A stretch of DNA of 64,000 nt from Haloarcula sp. DT43. Lineage in GTDB: Archaea > Halobacteriota > Halobacteria > Halobacteriales > Haloarculaceae. Both the position numbers and the translations under genes were made by a program. The stretch is from contig NZ_JAYMGZ010000004.1 in assembly GCF_037078405.1 (NCBI RefSeq), positions 434,001-498,000 on the forward strand, written 5' to 3'. The stretch's first letter is position 1, and the number at the start of each line of letters is the position of its first letter. Below are positions 42,257-51,318 of the stretch, in pieces. Below the pieces are notes generated by a model. The model was not told the DNA's origin and searched no databases. It was given only the letters and a program-made list of their open reading frames with translations.

Positions 42257-44221
42257 CTACTTCCCCTCGAAGTCCGGCTCCTCGTCCCCCATGAACGCGT
42301 TGATACCCTCCATCACGTCGTCGGTGCCGATGAGGTGGCCGAAGGCCTGGGACTCGACTTCGAGCCCGGCGTCGATGTCGTCGCGGCCGGCGAGCATCGC
42401 GCGCTTGGTGAGCTTCTGGGCGACCGGCGGGCCGGCGGCCATGTCCGTGGTCAGTTCGAGCGCCCGCTCGTAGAGGGCGTCGTTGTCGACGACTTCGTTG
42501 ATGAAGCCGTACTCGGCCAGTTCGGCGGCGTCGTAGCGCTCGGCGGTGAAGATGATTTCCTTGGCGCGGCCCTCGCCGACGATGCGGGCGAGTCGCTGTG
42601 TGCCGCCCCAGCCCGGCAGGAGACCGAGGTTGTGCTCGGGCTGGCCCAGTTCCGACCGCTCCGAGGCCACGCGGAGGTCGGCACAGGTCGCCAGTTCCAT
42701 CCCGCCGCCCAGCGCGTAACCGTCGATGCCGGCGACGACCGGCATCGAGCATTCTTCGAGCTTGCCGAAGGTCTCCTGGCCCTTCCGGGAGAGGTCGATG
42801 GCGTCGAGCGGCGTCGCGTTCGAGGCCATCGACTGCACGTCGGCCCCGGCGGAGAAGGCCTTGTCGCCGGCCCCAGTCAGCAGGATGGCACGCACTTCGT
42901 CGTCGGCTTCGAGGAGGTCGATGGCGTCCGCGAGGTCGTCCATCAGCTCCGGGCTGACGGTGTTCATCCGGTGTGGGCGGTCGAGTTCAATGTGACCGAC
43001 CATGTCGCCGGGGTACTCGACGTTGACGTTGTCGAACTCCGCGGGCGCCTCGTCCTCGCTGGCGTAGAAGCCGCCGTCCTCGGCGGCCGCCCGGAGCCCG
43101 TCGGCGACGGCGTAGCGCGCCGCACCGGTCGCCTCGTGAGCCTCCGCAAGCGTCTCGACGAGCGTCTCCAGGCCAGTCTTGTCGGCCATCTTCGCGGGCC
43201 CGTCCGGGAAGCCGCCGCCGAGCTTCACGGCCTGGTCGATGTCCGCGACCGGGGCCACGTCGTTCTCGACGAGCTTGCCGACCTCGTTTGCCATCACGGC
43301 GACGAGGCGGTGCTCGACGTCCTCTCGGCCGGCGTCGGTCGGGATGTCGACGCCGCCGTTCTCGTAGTCGTAGAACCCCTTGCCGGTCTTCTTGCCCAGT
43401 TCCTCGTTCTCGACTTTCTCCTCGAGGAGGGGACACGGCGCGTACGGTTCGCCCAGCACCTCGTGCATATATTCGAGGACGTGGAGGCCCACGTCGTTGC
43501 CGACCTGGTCGGAGAGTTCGAACGAGCCCATCGGCAGGCCCATGTCGAACTTCGTCGTCGAGTCGACCTCGGCGACGGTCGCCACGTCGTCGTGGACGAG
43601 CCAGGCGGCCTCGTTCATCAGCGGAACGAGGATGCGGTTGACGATGAACCCCGGCGAGTCCTTCCGGACGCGGACCGGCGTCTTCTCGAAGTCCTCGGCG
43701 AGGGCCTCGATGGCTTCCAGCGTTTCGTCGCTGGAGTGGGCGCCGGAGATGACCTCGACCAGTTGCATCCGCACCGGCGGATTGAAGAAGTGCATCCCGC
43801 AGAACTGCTCGGGCCGTTCGGTCACTTCCGACAGCTCCGTGATGGAGAGGCTGGAGGTGTTCGTGGCGAAGATGGCCTCCGCGGGCGCGTACTCCTCGAC
43901 CTCCGTGTACACGTCCTTCTTTATCTCCATCTTCTCGGGGACAGCCTCGATGACCACGTCGGCGTCGCCGACGGCCTCCTCGACGTCCACCAATGGCGTC
44001 ACGCGGTTCAGCGCCGCGTCGGCCTCGTCCTGCGTGAGCTGGTCTTTCTCGGCCAGCTTGTTCAGCGACCACTCGATGTTGTCGTATCCGTTCTCGACGA
44101 ACTCGTCTTTGATGTCCCGCATCCGCACGTCGTAGCCCGCGAGCGCGGCCACTTCGGTGATTCCATGGCCCATGTTCCCGGCACCGAGCACGGCGATAGT
44201 GTCAATATCCTCGAAATCCAT
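42257..44221 (-). CDS. Fused 3-hydroxyacyl-CoA dehydrogenase/enoyl-CoA hydratase
   Basis: 654 aa. Residues 1-280 are the NAD-binding dehydrogenase (Rossmann GAGNMG at 13-18; active-site His in GMHFFNPPVRM near 145; GFIVNRILVPLMNEA), followed by its C-terminal dimerisation domain repeat. From about 400 a crotonase-fold hydratase/isomerase follows (FSAGADVQSM oxyanion region, GYALGGGMELATCADLRV, LGLLPGWGGTQRLARIVG with catalytic Glu positions). It catalyses two steps of beta-oxidation. Domain order (dehydrogenase first) is the archaeal/actinobacterial type rather than FadB. It is divergent from the acyl-CoA dehydrogenase gene, which supports a joint fatty-acid degradation role. The ATG at 44221 starts MDFEDIDTIAVLGAG. 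Confidence 0.92.
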   Translation of the reverse strand: MDFEDIDTIAVLGAGNMGHGITEVAALAGYDVRMRDIKDEFVENGYDNIEWSLNKLAEKDQLTQDEADAALNRVTPLVDVEEAVGDADVVIEAVPEKMEIKKDVYTEVEEYAPAEAIFATNTSSLSITELSEVTERPEQFCGMHFFNPPVRMQLVEVISGAHSSDETLEAIEALAEDFEKTPVRVRKDSPGFIVNRILVPLMNEAAWLVHDDVATVAEVDSTTKFDMGLPMGSFELSDQVGNDVGLHVLEYMHEVLGEPYAPCPLLEEKVENEELGKKTGKGFYDYENGGVDIPTDAGREDVEHRLVAVMANEVGKLVENDVAPVADIDQAVKLGGGFPDGPAKMADKTGLETLVETLAEAHEATGAARYAVADGLRAAAEDGGFYASEDEAPAEFDNVNVEYPGDMVGHIELDRPHRMNTVSPELMDDLADAIDLLEADDEVRAILLTGAGDKAFSAGADVQSMASNATPLDAIDLSRKGQETFGKLEECSMPVVAGIDGYALGGGMELATCADLRVASERSELGQPEHNLGLLPGWGGTQRLARIVGEGRAKEIIFTAERYDAAELAEYGFINEVVDNDALYERALELTTDMAAGPPVAQKLTKRAMLAGRDDIDAGLEVESQAFGHLIGTDDVMEGINAFMGDEEPDFEGK

Positions 44222-44334
44222 GACGTATCGTTCCACTGCCGGCCGGGGCTTCAACGTTTCTCTCGGTAGCAAACCACTTCTGAGTTTATTTCGGATTACG
44301 AACCATTATTGCCCTGCACGTCAACACACCGCAC

Positions 44335-45492
44335 ATGGATTTCGAACTGACCGCCGAGCAGCGACAGATACGGGACGAGGTCGCGCGGTTCGCCGAAAAC
44401 GAAATCGAACCGGTCGCGACGGAGTACGACACCGCGGAGAAGTTCCCCCACGAAATCGTCGAGCAGGCCGCGGAGATGGGGCTGACAGGGGCGAACATCC
44501 CGCTGGAGTACGGCGGCGGGGGCTACGACACGCTGACGAGCGCCATCATCGCCGAGGAACTGTTCGCGGCCGACCCCGGTATCGGCCTGAGCATCCAGTC
44601 GGCGTCCTTCGGAGCCGACGCAATCGTCGGGTTCGGGACGGAAACCCAGAAAGAGGAGTACCTGGAACCGGTAGCGACCGGCGACGCCATCATGGGCGCG
44701 GCCATCTCGGAGCCGGACACGGGCTCGGACGTGTCTTCGGTGTCGACGCAGGCGCGCAAGGACGGCGACGAGTGGGTCGTCAACGGCACCAAGATGTGGA
44801 TTACCAACGGGTCGGTCGGCGACTACTTCGTCGTGCTCTGTGAGACCGACCCCGACGCGGAGGGGCGGTACAACGGCTTCTCCCAGATTCTCGTCGAGTC
44901 CGACCGCGACGGGTTCGCGGCCGAAAAGATTACGGGGAAACTGGGCATCCGCGCGTCGGACACGGCGGAACTCGTCCTCGACGACGTGCGCGTCCCCGAG
45001 GCGAACCTCGTCGGCACGCGCGGGGCCGGTTTCCTCCAGCTCATGCAGTTCTTCGACGAGACCCGGACCGGCGTCGCCGCACAGGGCGTCGGCATCGCCC
45101 GCGGGGCCGCCGAGCACGCCCTTGCCTACGCACAGGACCGCGAGCAGTTCGGCCAGTCCATCTCGGAGTTCCAGGCCATCCAGCACAAGCTCGCCGAGCT
45201 GTTCACCGAAATCGAGGCCGCGCGCCAGCTCACGTACAAATCCGCCTGGAGCGTCGACAACGCCGACGACCAGCTCACCCAGCTTGCGTCGATGGCCAAG
45301 GAGAAGGCCTCCCGGGTCGCCGTCGAGACGGCCGACGAGGCCGTCCAGATTCACGGCGGGGCCGGCTACGTCAACGACTTCGACGTCGAGCGGTTCTACC
45401 GCGACGCCAAGATAACTCAGATATACGAGGGGACGACCGAGATACAGAAGAACATCATCGCCCGGGAACTGCTCGGGAAAGGCATGACCTGA
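44335..45492 (+). CDS. Acyl-CoA dehydrogenase
   Basis: 385 aa FAD enzyme for the first step of beta-oxidation. N-terminal helical domain [20 protein letters not shown]; middle beta domain with [17 protein letters not shown] and [15 protein letters not shown]-terminal helical domain with [20 protein letters not shown] and the end [20 protein letters not shown], where the Glu of YEGTTEI is the catalytic base position. Full length for the family. It is divergent from the fused dehydrogenase/hydratase, with a 113-base shared control region that contains TTTATT at about 44287. Confidence 0.93.
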   Translation: MDFELTAEQRQIRDEVARFAENEIEPVATEYDTAEKFPHEIVEQAAEMGLTGANIPLEYGGGGYDTLTSAIIAEELFAADPGIGLSIQSASFGADAIVGFGTETQKEEYLEPVATGDAIMGAAISEPDTGSDVSSVSTQARKDGDEWVVNGTKMWITNGSVGDYFVVLCETDPDAEGRYNGFSQILVESDRDGFAAEKITGKLGIRASDTAELVLDDVRVPEANLVGTRGAGFLQLMQFFDETRTGVAAQGVGIARGAAEHALAYAQDREQFGQSISEFQAIQHKLAELFTEIEAARQLTYKSAWSVDNADDQLTQLASMAKEKASRVAVETADEAVQIHGGAGYVNDFDVERFYRDAKITQIYEGTTEIQKNIIARELLGKGMT

Positions 45493-45555
45493 GCCGTCCC
45501 GCGGTTCCCCCCGCGGGGCGCGCCTGCCGGTCTCCGGGGCGAATCGGACCGCTGC

Positions 45556-45563
45556 TTTTTACC
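45556..45563 (+). promoter_or_regulatory. TATA-like box of the cysE transcript
   Basis: TTTTTACC lies 28-35 bases before an ATG at 45591 and about 190 before the cysE start, so the cysE mRNA probably has a leader of about 160 bases that begins at or just before the small ORF. Confidence 0.45.
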
Positions 45564-45590
45564 TCACAGGGCGGTCTAGTCGAACCAACC

Positions 45591-45680
45591 ATGGGCGACC
45601 GAACCCCGCGCCGCGTTGCTCGCCCGCTTCGAACCGCACCCGGTTGCCGCTCCCCCCGTCGCTGTTGTTGTCCCCGGTGA
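45591..45680 (+). CDS. Cysteine-rich 29-codon leader ORF upstream of cysE
   Basis: [15 protein letters not shown], then a short Arg/Pro-rich end with Cys19 and three consecutive Cys codons (TGT TGT TGT, residues 25-27) two codons before the TGA. The ORF starts where a leaderless transcript from the TATA-like box at 45556 would begin. A GC hairpin follows at 45686-45701, and the serine acetyltransferase gene starts 70 bases after the stop. Cys codons are rare in haloarchaeal proteins, so a triplet next to a cysteine-biosynthesis gene is striking. Interpreted as a possible cysteine-sensing leader peptide; chance in GC-rich DNA is the alternative. Confidence 0.4.
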   Translation: MGDRTPRRVARPLRTAPGCRSPRRCCCPR

Positions 45681-45685
45681 CTCCC

Positions 45686-45701
45686 GTCCGGTGACTCGGA
45701 C
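45686..45701 (+). promoter_or_regulatory. Hairpin between the Cys-rich ORF and cysE
   Basis: GTCCG and CGGAC pair perfectly around GTGACT, five bases after the leader ORF stop. The loop lies in the second copy of a direct repeat CCGGTGACTC; the first copy (45674-45683) spans the leader stop codon, so alternative pairings are possible. This is the geometry expected for a ribosome-controlled attenuator, but no T-run follows. Confidence 0.35.
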
Positions 45702-45750
45702 CGCGACCGACTGTCTCGTGCGCAGACGACACCACCCACACTACACACTA

Positions 45751-46308
45751 ATGTTCGACCGACTGAAAGCGGATATCCGTACAGCACTCGCAAAGGACCC
45801 CGCGGCGACCAGCGCCCTGGAGGTCGCGCTCACCTACCCCGGCCTCCACGCCGTCTGGGCCCATCGCGTCGCCCACTGGCTCTGGACGGGCGACCGGACG
45901 CTGCTGGCCAGACTCCTCTCGCATCTCGCCCGGTTCCTGACCGGGGTCGAGATACACCCCGCGGCGGCGGTCGGCGAACGCGTGTTCATCGACCACGGGA
46001 TGGGCGTCGTCGTCGGCGAGACCGCCGAAATCGGCGACGACGTGCTCCTGTATCACGGCGTGACGCTCGGCGGCACGTCGATGCGACGGGAGAAACGCCA
46101 CCCGACGGTCGAGGACGGCGCGACGCTGGGGGCCGACGCCTCGATAATGGGGCCGATAACCGTCGGCGAGAACGCCTCCGTCGGTGCCGGCGCCGTCGTG
46201 GTCGACGACGTGCCGCCGGAGACGACGGTCGTCGGCAACCCGGCGAAGCCGGTCGGCGCGGCCGGCACCGCCTCACCCGGCCCCGACCCCGCCATCGCCG
46301 ACGGCTGA
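45751..46308 (+). CDS. cysE: Serine O-acetyltransferase
   Basis: 185 aa left-handed beta-helix enzyme transferring acetyl from acetyl-CoA to L-serine, the first step of cysteine synthesis. A short N-terminal helical domain ([18 protein letters not shown]) precedes the hexapeptide repeats: [40 protein letters not shown] with the catalytic His, [20 protein letters not shown] and IGAD-type repeats, then NPAKPVG. It lacks the longer N-terminal domain of the E. coli enzyme, as is common in this short type. Upstream lies the putative cysteine leader. Nothing else of the pathway is adjacent. Confidence 0.92.
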   Translation: MFDRLKADIRTALAKDPAATSALEVALTYPGLHAVWAHRVAHWLWTGDRTLLARLLSHLARFLTGVEIHPAAAVGERVFIDHGMGVVVGETAEIGDDVLLYHGVTLGGTSMRREKRHPTVEDGATLGADASIMGPITVGENASVGAGAVVVDDVPPETTVVGNPAKPVGAAGTASPGPDPAIADG

Positions 46309-46347
46309 CGGACACGTTCTTCTCGGTCGAGTCACTACCTCGGAGCG

Positions 46348-46959
46348 ATGACCGACTCACCATACGAGACGCTGCGGGCGGACCCCGACATCGGCCCGCT
46401 CGTCGAGCGCCACGGCGAACTCACGCTCGACCCCGCGTCGGACCTCTTCGAGCGGCTGGTGGTCTCGATCCTCCGCCAGCAGGTGTCGATGGCCTCGGCC
46501 GCCGCGACGCGGGAACGGCTGTTCGACGCCGTCACCGTGACGCCAGCGGGCATCGCCGACGCCGACGACGAGGTGCTGCGGGACGCCGGACTGTCCCGAC
46601 AGAAGACTCGCTACGTCAACGAAGTCGCCGAGACGTTTCTGGCGGAGGAGTACTCGCTTGCGACGTTCGAGGACGCCACCGACGAGGACATCCGCGAGGC
46701 GCTGACCGCCATCACGGGCGTCGGCGACTGGACCGCGAACATGCAACTCCTGTTCGCCTTCGGCCGCGAGGACGTGTTCCCGGTCGGCGACCTCGGCATC
46801 CGCAAGGGGTTCGAGGCCGTCGTCGGCGAGGGGTACAGCCGCGCGGAGATGCGCGAGTACGCCGAGCGGTGGTCGCCGTACCGCAGTTACGCGAGCCTCT
46901 ACCTGTGGCGGGCCGACGAGGACATCGCCGAGAGCGTCGCGGAAGTGCGCGAGGACTGA
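46348..46959 (+). CDS. DNA-3-methyladenine glycosylase II, AlkA-type HhH-GPD
   Basis: 203 aa base-excision-repair glycosylase removing alkylated purines. The helix-hairpin-helix is at ALTAITGVGDWTANMQLLF (about 125-145) and the catalytic Asp in FPVGDLGIRKGFEA near 150. The N-terminal part SILRQQVSMASAAATRERLF is the usual conserved start of the HhH-GPD domain. It lacks the N-terminal beta domain of E. coli AlkA, like other short archaeal members. The gene sits 39 bases after cysE but has no functional link to it. Confidence 0.88.
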   Translation: MTDSPYETLRADPDIGPLVERHGELTLDPASDLFERLVVSILRQQVSMASAAATRERLFDAVTVTPAGIADADDEVLRDAGLSRQKTRYVNEVAETFLAEEYSLATFEDATDEDIREALTAITGVGDWTANMQLLFAFGREDVFPVGDLGIRKGFEAVVGEGYSRAEMREYAERWSPYRSYASLYLWRADEDIAESVAEVRED

Positions 46960-48312
46960 CTACTCCTCGCTCTGCTCCTCTTCCTCGGTCTCGACCTCCG
47001 CCTCGTCGTCGGCGCGGCGGGTCACGTCGACCTGATAGTGCTTGAGGATGTCCCGCCCCAGCAGGAGCGGGTAGTCCATGTGCGAGCGGTCCTCGACGCT
47101 GGCCGTGACGGTGTGTTGGGTCCCGCCGACGCCGACGACGAGGTCGACGACCGGGCGCGAGCGGCCGGACTTGACGCTCCCGGACTTGACCGTGACGATG
47201 TCGAGAATCGGCCCCGTCCCGATGTCCGCCGCGAGCCTCGCGTCGATGCTGCTCCTGGTCGCGCCGGTGTCTGACTTGGCGAGAACGGACTTGGTCCCCT
47301 GGGTGCCGGTGACGACGACCTCCTCGATGTAGCCGACGACCACGTTCTCCTGTGCCTTCCGCTGGGGCTTTTTCGGCGTGCACGCCGGCCGTGAGTCGTC
47401 GAGCCGGTCGGAAAGCCGCTCGACGGTCGCATCGTCGACGCTGCCGCCCGCCTGCTCGATGGCGAGCTGGGCGATGTAGGGGGCGGGGCTGACGCCGCTC
47501 GCCTTGAACAGGCCGCGGAACCCGGCGGTGGGGTTGACCTCAAGCACGTAGTAGCCGTCCTCGCTCTGGACGATGTCGACGCCGGCGTAGTCCAGCCCGA
47601 TTGCCTCGACCGAGTCGAGCGCTATCTCCCTGACGCGCTCGGGGAGCTTCCCGGTCATGTCCTCGACGTCGCCGCCCAGCGCGACGTTCGTCCGCCACTC
47701 CCCCTCGGGCGCGTAGCGGTTCATCGCGCCGACGATGCGGTCGCCGACGACGTACACGCGGAGGTCGTGGTGGCGCTTCTCGTCGTGTTCCATGTACTCC
47801 TGGAGGAACGCGTAGCGGCCCCCGACCTGGGCGTTGACCTGGTTCTCCAGGTCGACCATCCACGTCCCGCCGCCGTGGGTGCCGATGGCCGTCTTGTACA
47901 CCGCGCGGTCGCCGAAGCGGTCCCGCTCGTCGTTGAGCCGGTCGTTCGACAGCGCGAGCAAGGCGTCGGGGACCGGCACGCCAGCGTCGGCCAGGGCGGC
48001 GGCGCTCGCGAACTTGTGCAGGGCCGTCGTCGCCGCCATCGGTTCGTTCAGCGTCGGCGCGAGGCGGCTGACGGTCATCCCCAGCCCGATGCCCTCCGCG
48101 GGGTGTTCGTTGCTGGAGAGCAGCATCCGGTTCGCAATCACGTCGACGCTGGGTTCCAGCGTCATCTCGCCGTCGGTGACGCTTATCGTGGTGTTCTCGT
48201 TGCGGAGCCACTCCGTGTCGTACCCCATCTCGTCGACGGCGTTCAGGATGGCCTTCGACTCCTTGCTGGAGTGGAGGCTGAGGACGCCGACTGTGATGTC
48301 CTGGTCGCTCAT
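46960..48312 (-). CDS. rimK: RimK-type glutamate ligase fused to a RimB-like retropepsin domain
   Basis: 450 aa. Residues 1-290 are an ATP-grasp amino-acid ligase of the RimK family: GMTVSRLAPTLNEPMAATTA, VYKTAIGTHGGGTWMVD (glycine-rich loop), DLRVYVVGDRIVGAMNRYA, and the Mg site VDIVQSEDGYYVLEVNPTAG. From about 330 a second domain begins, VVVTGTQGTKSVLAKSDTGA and TRSSIDARLA, then YPLLLGRDILKHYQVDV: an aspartyl-protease fold with a DTGA active-site motif, as in RimB. In Pseudomonas RimK adds glutamates to ribosomal protein S6 and RimB is encoded separately; here ligase and protease-like parts share one chain. Divergent from a deacylase gene. ATG 48312 starts MSDQDITVGVLSLHSS. Confidence 0.85.
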   Translation of the reverse strand: MSDQDITVGVLSLHSSKESKAILNAVDEMGYDTEWLRNENTTISVTDGEMTLEPSVDVIANRMLLSSNEHPAEGIGLGMTVSRLAPTLNEPMAATTALHKFASAAALADAGVPVPDALLALSNDRLNDERDRFGDRAVYKTAIGTHGGGTWMVDLENQVNAQVGGRYAFLQEYMEHDEKRHHDLRVYVVGDRIVGAMNRYAPEGEWRTNVALGGDVEDMTGKLPERVREIALDSVEAIGLDYAGVDIVQSEDGYYVLEVNPTAGFRGLFKASGVSPAPYIAQLAIEQAGGSVDDATVERLSDRLDDSRPACTPKKPQRKAQENVVVGYIEEVVVTGTQGTKSVLAKSDTGATRSSIDARLAADIGTGPILDIVTVKSGSVKSGRSRPVVDLVVGVGGTQHTVTASVEDRSHMDYPLLLGRDILKHYQVDVTRRADDEAEVETEEEEQSEE

Positions 48313-48400
48313 GCCGGCGACTTCTGTCGGCCACAGTATAGAAGTACGGATACTCGGTCGTCTCGGAGGGGTTTTAGCCGCCGCATCTCGTTGTGATGGC

Positions 48401-49423
48401 ATGGAGGAACCCAGGGCGTTCACCTTCGACGGCGGCCGTGTCGAACCGGGTGAGACCCGTAACGTCCGATACACCGTCAGCGAGACCTATCTGGGTGACG
48501 CCGTCCGGGTGCCGGTGACCATCGTCAACGGGGAGCGCCCCGGACCGACGGTGTTTCTCACCGCGGCGGCCCACGGCGACGAACTCAACGGCATCGAGGT
48601 CGTCCGGGAGGTTGCCCACGAGTGGGACCACGAGGGGCTGGCGGGGACGCTGGTCTGCCTGCCGGTGTTGAACGTTCCGGCCTTCCTCGCCCAGGAGCGA
48701 TACCTGCCCATCTACGACCGCGACCTGAACCGCTCGTTCCCCGGGGACCCCGACTCGACGAGCGCGAAGCGGATGGCCCACGAGATTTTCCGGAACTTCC
48801 TGGCCCCCTGTGACGTGGGCCTGGACTTCCACACGTCCACCCGCGGGCGAACGAACATGCTCCACGTCCGGGCGGACATGGACGACCCGGCGGTCGCGCG
48901 GGTCGCCAACGCCTTCGCGTCGAACGTCATCATCTCCTCGGAAGGGCCCTCGGGGTCGCTCCGGCGCGAGCTGAGCGACGCGGGCGTCCCGACGATAACG
49001 ATAGAGATGGGCGAGGCCCACCGGTTCCAGCGGCCGCTCATCGACTCTGCTCTGGAGAGCGTTCGGTCGGTGCTGGCGGAGTTCGGCCTCCGGGGCTCCG
49101 ACACCGTCCAGTGGCCGGGCTGGCGGACGGTCATCGACGACACCGGCGAGAAGACCTGGATACGGGCGGACTCGGGCGGCCTGGTCGATATGCATTACGA
49201 GCGCGGCGACCTGGTGTACGAGGACGACGTCATCTGTACGATTACGAACCCGTTCAAGACCGAGAACACGCTGATGCGTGCGCCGTTTACCGGCCTGCTG
49301 GTCGGCGTCCTCGAGAACCCGCTGGTGTACCCCGGGAACCCCCTCTGTCACCTGGTCCGGCTCGACGACCGGACCCAGCGAGCCATCGAGTGGAACCGCC
49401 GGGTGGACGACGACGATTGGTAA
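48401..49423 (+). CDS. Succinylglutamate desuccinylase/aspartoacylase family protein, long type
   Basis: 340 aa M14-type zinc deacylase. FLTAAAHGDELNGIEVV (Zn His-X2-Glu), PIYDRDLNRSFPGDPDSTSA (substrate Arg), GLDFHTSTRGRTNM (third Zn ligand His) and PTITIEMGEAHRFQ (catalytic Glu) are all present. The C-terminal 90 residues (RADSGGLVDMHYERGDLVYE, ending FTGLLVGVLENPLVYPGNPL) form a barrel-sandwich-like domain typical of the long subfamily. It is divergently paired with the RimK-RimB-like fusion, and such deacylases often accompany rimK in bacteria; it might act on the same modified amino acids. Substrate untested. Confidence 0.85.
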   Translation: MEEPRAFTFDGGRVEPGETRNVRYTVSETYLGDAVRVPVTIVNGERPGPTVFLTAAAHGDELNGIEVVREVAHEWDHEGLAGTLVCLPVLNVPAFLAQERYLPIYDRDLNRSFPGDPDSTSAKRMAHEIFRNFLAPCDVGLDFHTSTRGRTNMLHVRADMDDPAVARVANAFASNVIISSEGPSGSLRRELSDAGVPTITIEMGEAHRFQRPLIDSALESVRSVLAEFGLRGSDTVQWPGWRTVIDDTGEKTWIRADSGGLVDMHYERGDLVYEDDVICTITNPFKTENTLMRAPFTGLLVGVLENPLVYPGNPLCHLVRLDDRTQRAIEWNRRVDDDDW

Positions 49424-49521
49424 CGGCGGAGTAGTCAATTGACGAACGTCTTCGGGCGGGTTTTCGGCGATACGGGTCCGTGTAGAAACTACTATCTGTC
49501 CCCGGACTAACCCCCCTGTGT

Positions 49522-49941
49522 ATGAGTCAGTCTTACAATCGCGGCACCGTCGAGGACTTCGGACGGTGGCGGGAGTTCTCGGCCGGGATGTGGGCCTGGA
49601 TATTCCACAAGTTCACCGGCTGGGTGCTCGTGGGCTACCTGTTCACCCACATCGCGGTGCTGAGCACCTCGGTCGGTGTCGACCCGGCGAGCGCGCAGGC
49701 AGGCAGCGACCTCTACACCAGTACGCTCAGCGGCCTCGAATCGCTGCTGATAGTCCGGTTCCTCGAAGTCGGGCTGCTGGCCGTCGCCGTCTTCCACATC
49801 CTCAACGGCATCCGGCTGTTGATGGTCGACCTCGGCGTGGGCCTCGAATCGCAGGACAAGAGCTTCTACGCGTCGCTGCTGCTGACCGGCGCAATCGTCG
49901 TCGCCAGCGTGCCGACGTTCCTCGGGGGGGCACTCGTCTAA
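49522..49941 (+). CDS. sdhC: Succinate dehydrogenase, cytochrome b subunit
   Basis: 139 aa with three membrane helices (about 22-45, 70-95, 110-135). [20 protein letters not shown] carries the Ser/His-type quinone/haem region of SdhC, with His at 29 in IFHKFTG and HIAV after it; [14 protein letters not shown] is the second His-containing helix. It anchors complex II and passes electrons to menaquinone. First gene of sdhCDB: the stop TAA shares one base with the sdhD start. Confidence 0.88.
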   Translation: MSQSYNRGTVEDFGRWREFSAGMWAWIFHKFTGWVLVGYLFTHIAVLSTSVGVDPASAQAGSDLYTSTLSGLESLLIVRFLEVGLLAVAVFHILNGIRLLMVDLGVGLESQDKSFYASLLLTGAIVVASVPTFLGGALV

Positions 49942-50306
49942 TGGCACAGCACTACTCTTCGTTCGACCGCGGCGGGCGTCGCTGGCTGTTCCAGCGGCTG
50001 ACGGCGGTGTTCCTCATCGGCGTGCTCGCTTTCCACTTCATGCTGTTGCACTTCGTGAACCACGCCTCGGACATCACGTTCCTGGGGACGCAGGCCCGGA
50101 TGAGCCAGGTCAGCTACTTCGCGACGATGTGGCTGTTCCTCGTGACCGCGACGTTCCACGGCGTCAACGGCGTGTACAACGCCCTGGTCAACCAGGGACT
50201 CACCGGCTCCCGGAAGAACGCAGTCAAGTACCTGCTCGGCGTCGCCGGCCTCCTGCTCGTCGTGCAGGGGACCCGCGTCTCGCTGGCCATGACGACCCTC
50301 ATCTGA
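49941..50306 (+). CDS. sdhD: Succinate dehydrogenase, membrane anchor subunit
   Basis: 121 aa, three membrane helices. RWLFQRLTAVFLIGVLAFHF begins the first, with the conserved Arg and His; ATFHGVNGVYNALVNQ contains the second His; the last helix is VKYLLGVAGLLLVVQGTRVS. It pairs with SdhC to hold haem and the quinone site. Overlaps sdhC by one base and is followed by sdhB after three bases. Confidence 0.88.
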   Translation: MAQHYSSFDRGGRRWLFQRLTAVFLIGVLAFHFMLLHFVNHASDITFLGTQARMSQVSYFATMWLFLVTATFHGVNGVYNALVNQGLTGSRKNAVKYLLGVAGLLLVVQGTRVSLAMTTLI

Positions 50307-50309
50307 ACT

Positions 50310-51194
50310 ATGAGTACGCAAATCGAACAACAGGAAACCGAGACGGAAGCCGACGAGGAGACGGAGCCCGAGGTCCAGTCCCCGGGCGAGCGTCGGCGCG
50401 CACAGAAACGCGAACGACAGGCACAGGAGTCCCAGCGTGAAGTCGAGGAGGAGACCCTCGACGACGAGGACACGATTACGCTGAAAGTGTTCCGCTACGA
50501 CCCCGAGGTCCAGGGGAAACAGGAGCCACGCTTCGACGACTTCCGCGTCCCCTTCCACAAGGGGATGACCATCCTCGACGCGCTCATCTACGCGCGGGAC
50601 CACTACGACTCCTCGCTTACCTTCCGGCACTCCTGCCGGCAGGCCGTCTGTGGCTCGGACGCCCTGTTCGTCAACGGCAAGCAGCGACTTGGCTGCAAGA
50701 CCCAGATTTCCGACCTGGAAGACCCCGTCCGCATCGAGCCGCTGCCACACCAGGAAGTGGTGAAGGACCTCGTCGTCGACATGGAGCACTTCTACGACCA
50801 GATGGAGGCCGTCGAGCCGTACTTCGACGCCGACGAGCTCCCCGAGGACGAACTCGAAGAGCAGCGCCAGACCCGGGAGAACCGTGAGAAGGTCAAGATG
50901 TCCACGCGGTGTATCTGGTGTGGCGCGTGTATGTCATCGTGTAACATCGCCGCCGGCGACAACGAGTACCTCGGCCCCGCCGCCATCAACAAGGCCTACC
51001 GCTTCGCGATGGACGAGCGCGAGGGCGAGAACCGCAAGCAGGAGCGGCTCCGTATCATCGAACAGGAACACGGCGTCTGGCGCTGTCAGACCCAGTTCTC
51101 CTGTACCGAGGTGTGTCCGAAAGACATCCCGCTGACCGAGCACATCCAGGAGCTCAAGCGGGAAGCGGTCAAGAACAACCTCAAGTTCTGGTGA
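50310..51194 (+). CDS. sdhB: Succinate dehydrogenase, iron-sulfur subunit
   Basis: 294 aa. A highly charged N-terminal extension of about 55 residues, usual in haloarchaea, precedes the 2Fe-2S ferredoxin domain (LTFRHSCRQAVCGSDALFVN, then LGCKTQI) and the C-terminal helical domain with the 4Fe-4S and 3Fe-4S cysteines (CIWCGACMSSCNIA; CQTQFSCTEVCPKDIP). It transfers electrons from SdhA to the membrane subunits. In most haloarchaea I know sdhA follows directly; here it lies 3.65 kb downstream with four opposite-strand genes in between. Confidence 0.95.
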   Translation: MSTQIEQQETETEADEETEPEVQSPGERRRAQKRERQAQESQREVEEETLDDEDTITLKVFRYDPEVQGKQEPRFDDFRVPFHKGMTILDALIYARDHYDSSLTFRHSCRQAVCGSDALFVNGKQRLGCKTQISDLEDPVRIEPLPHQEVVKDLVVDMEHFYDQMEAVEPYFDADELPEDELEEQRQTRENREKVKMSTRCIWCGACMSSCNIAAGDNEYLGPAAINKAYRFAMDEREGENRKQERLRIIEQEHGVWRCQTQFSCTEVCPKDIPLTEHIQELKREAVKNNLKFW

Positions 51195-51318
51195 CGACAC
51201 CGGAGCGTACCCGATAGCCGCGTTTCTGCCGTATTCGGCTCGTCGACGGGCGTAGTTACCACTCCGGGACGGGAGCGAGCACCGGGTTACAGCGCACAAA
51301 AAGGGTGAACCGCCGGCG

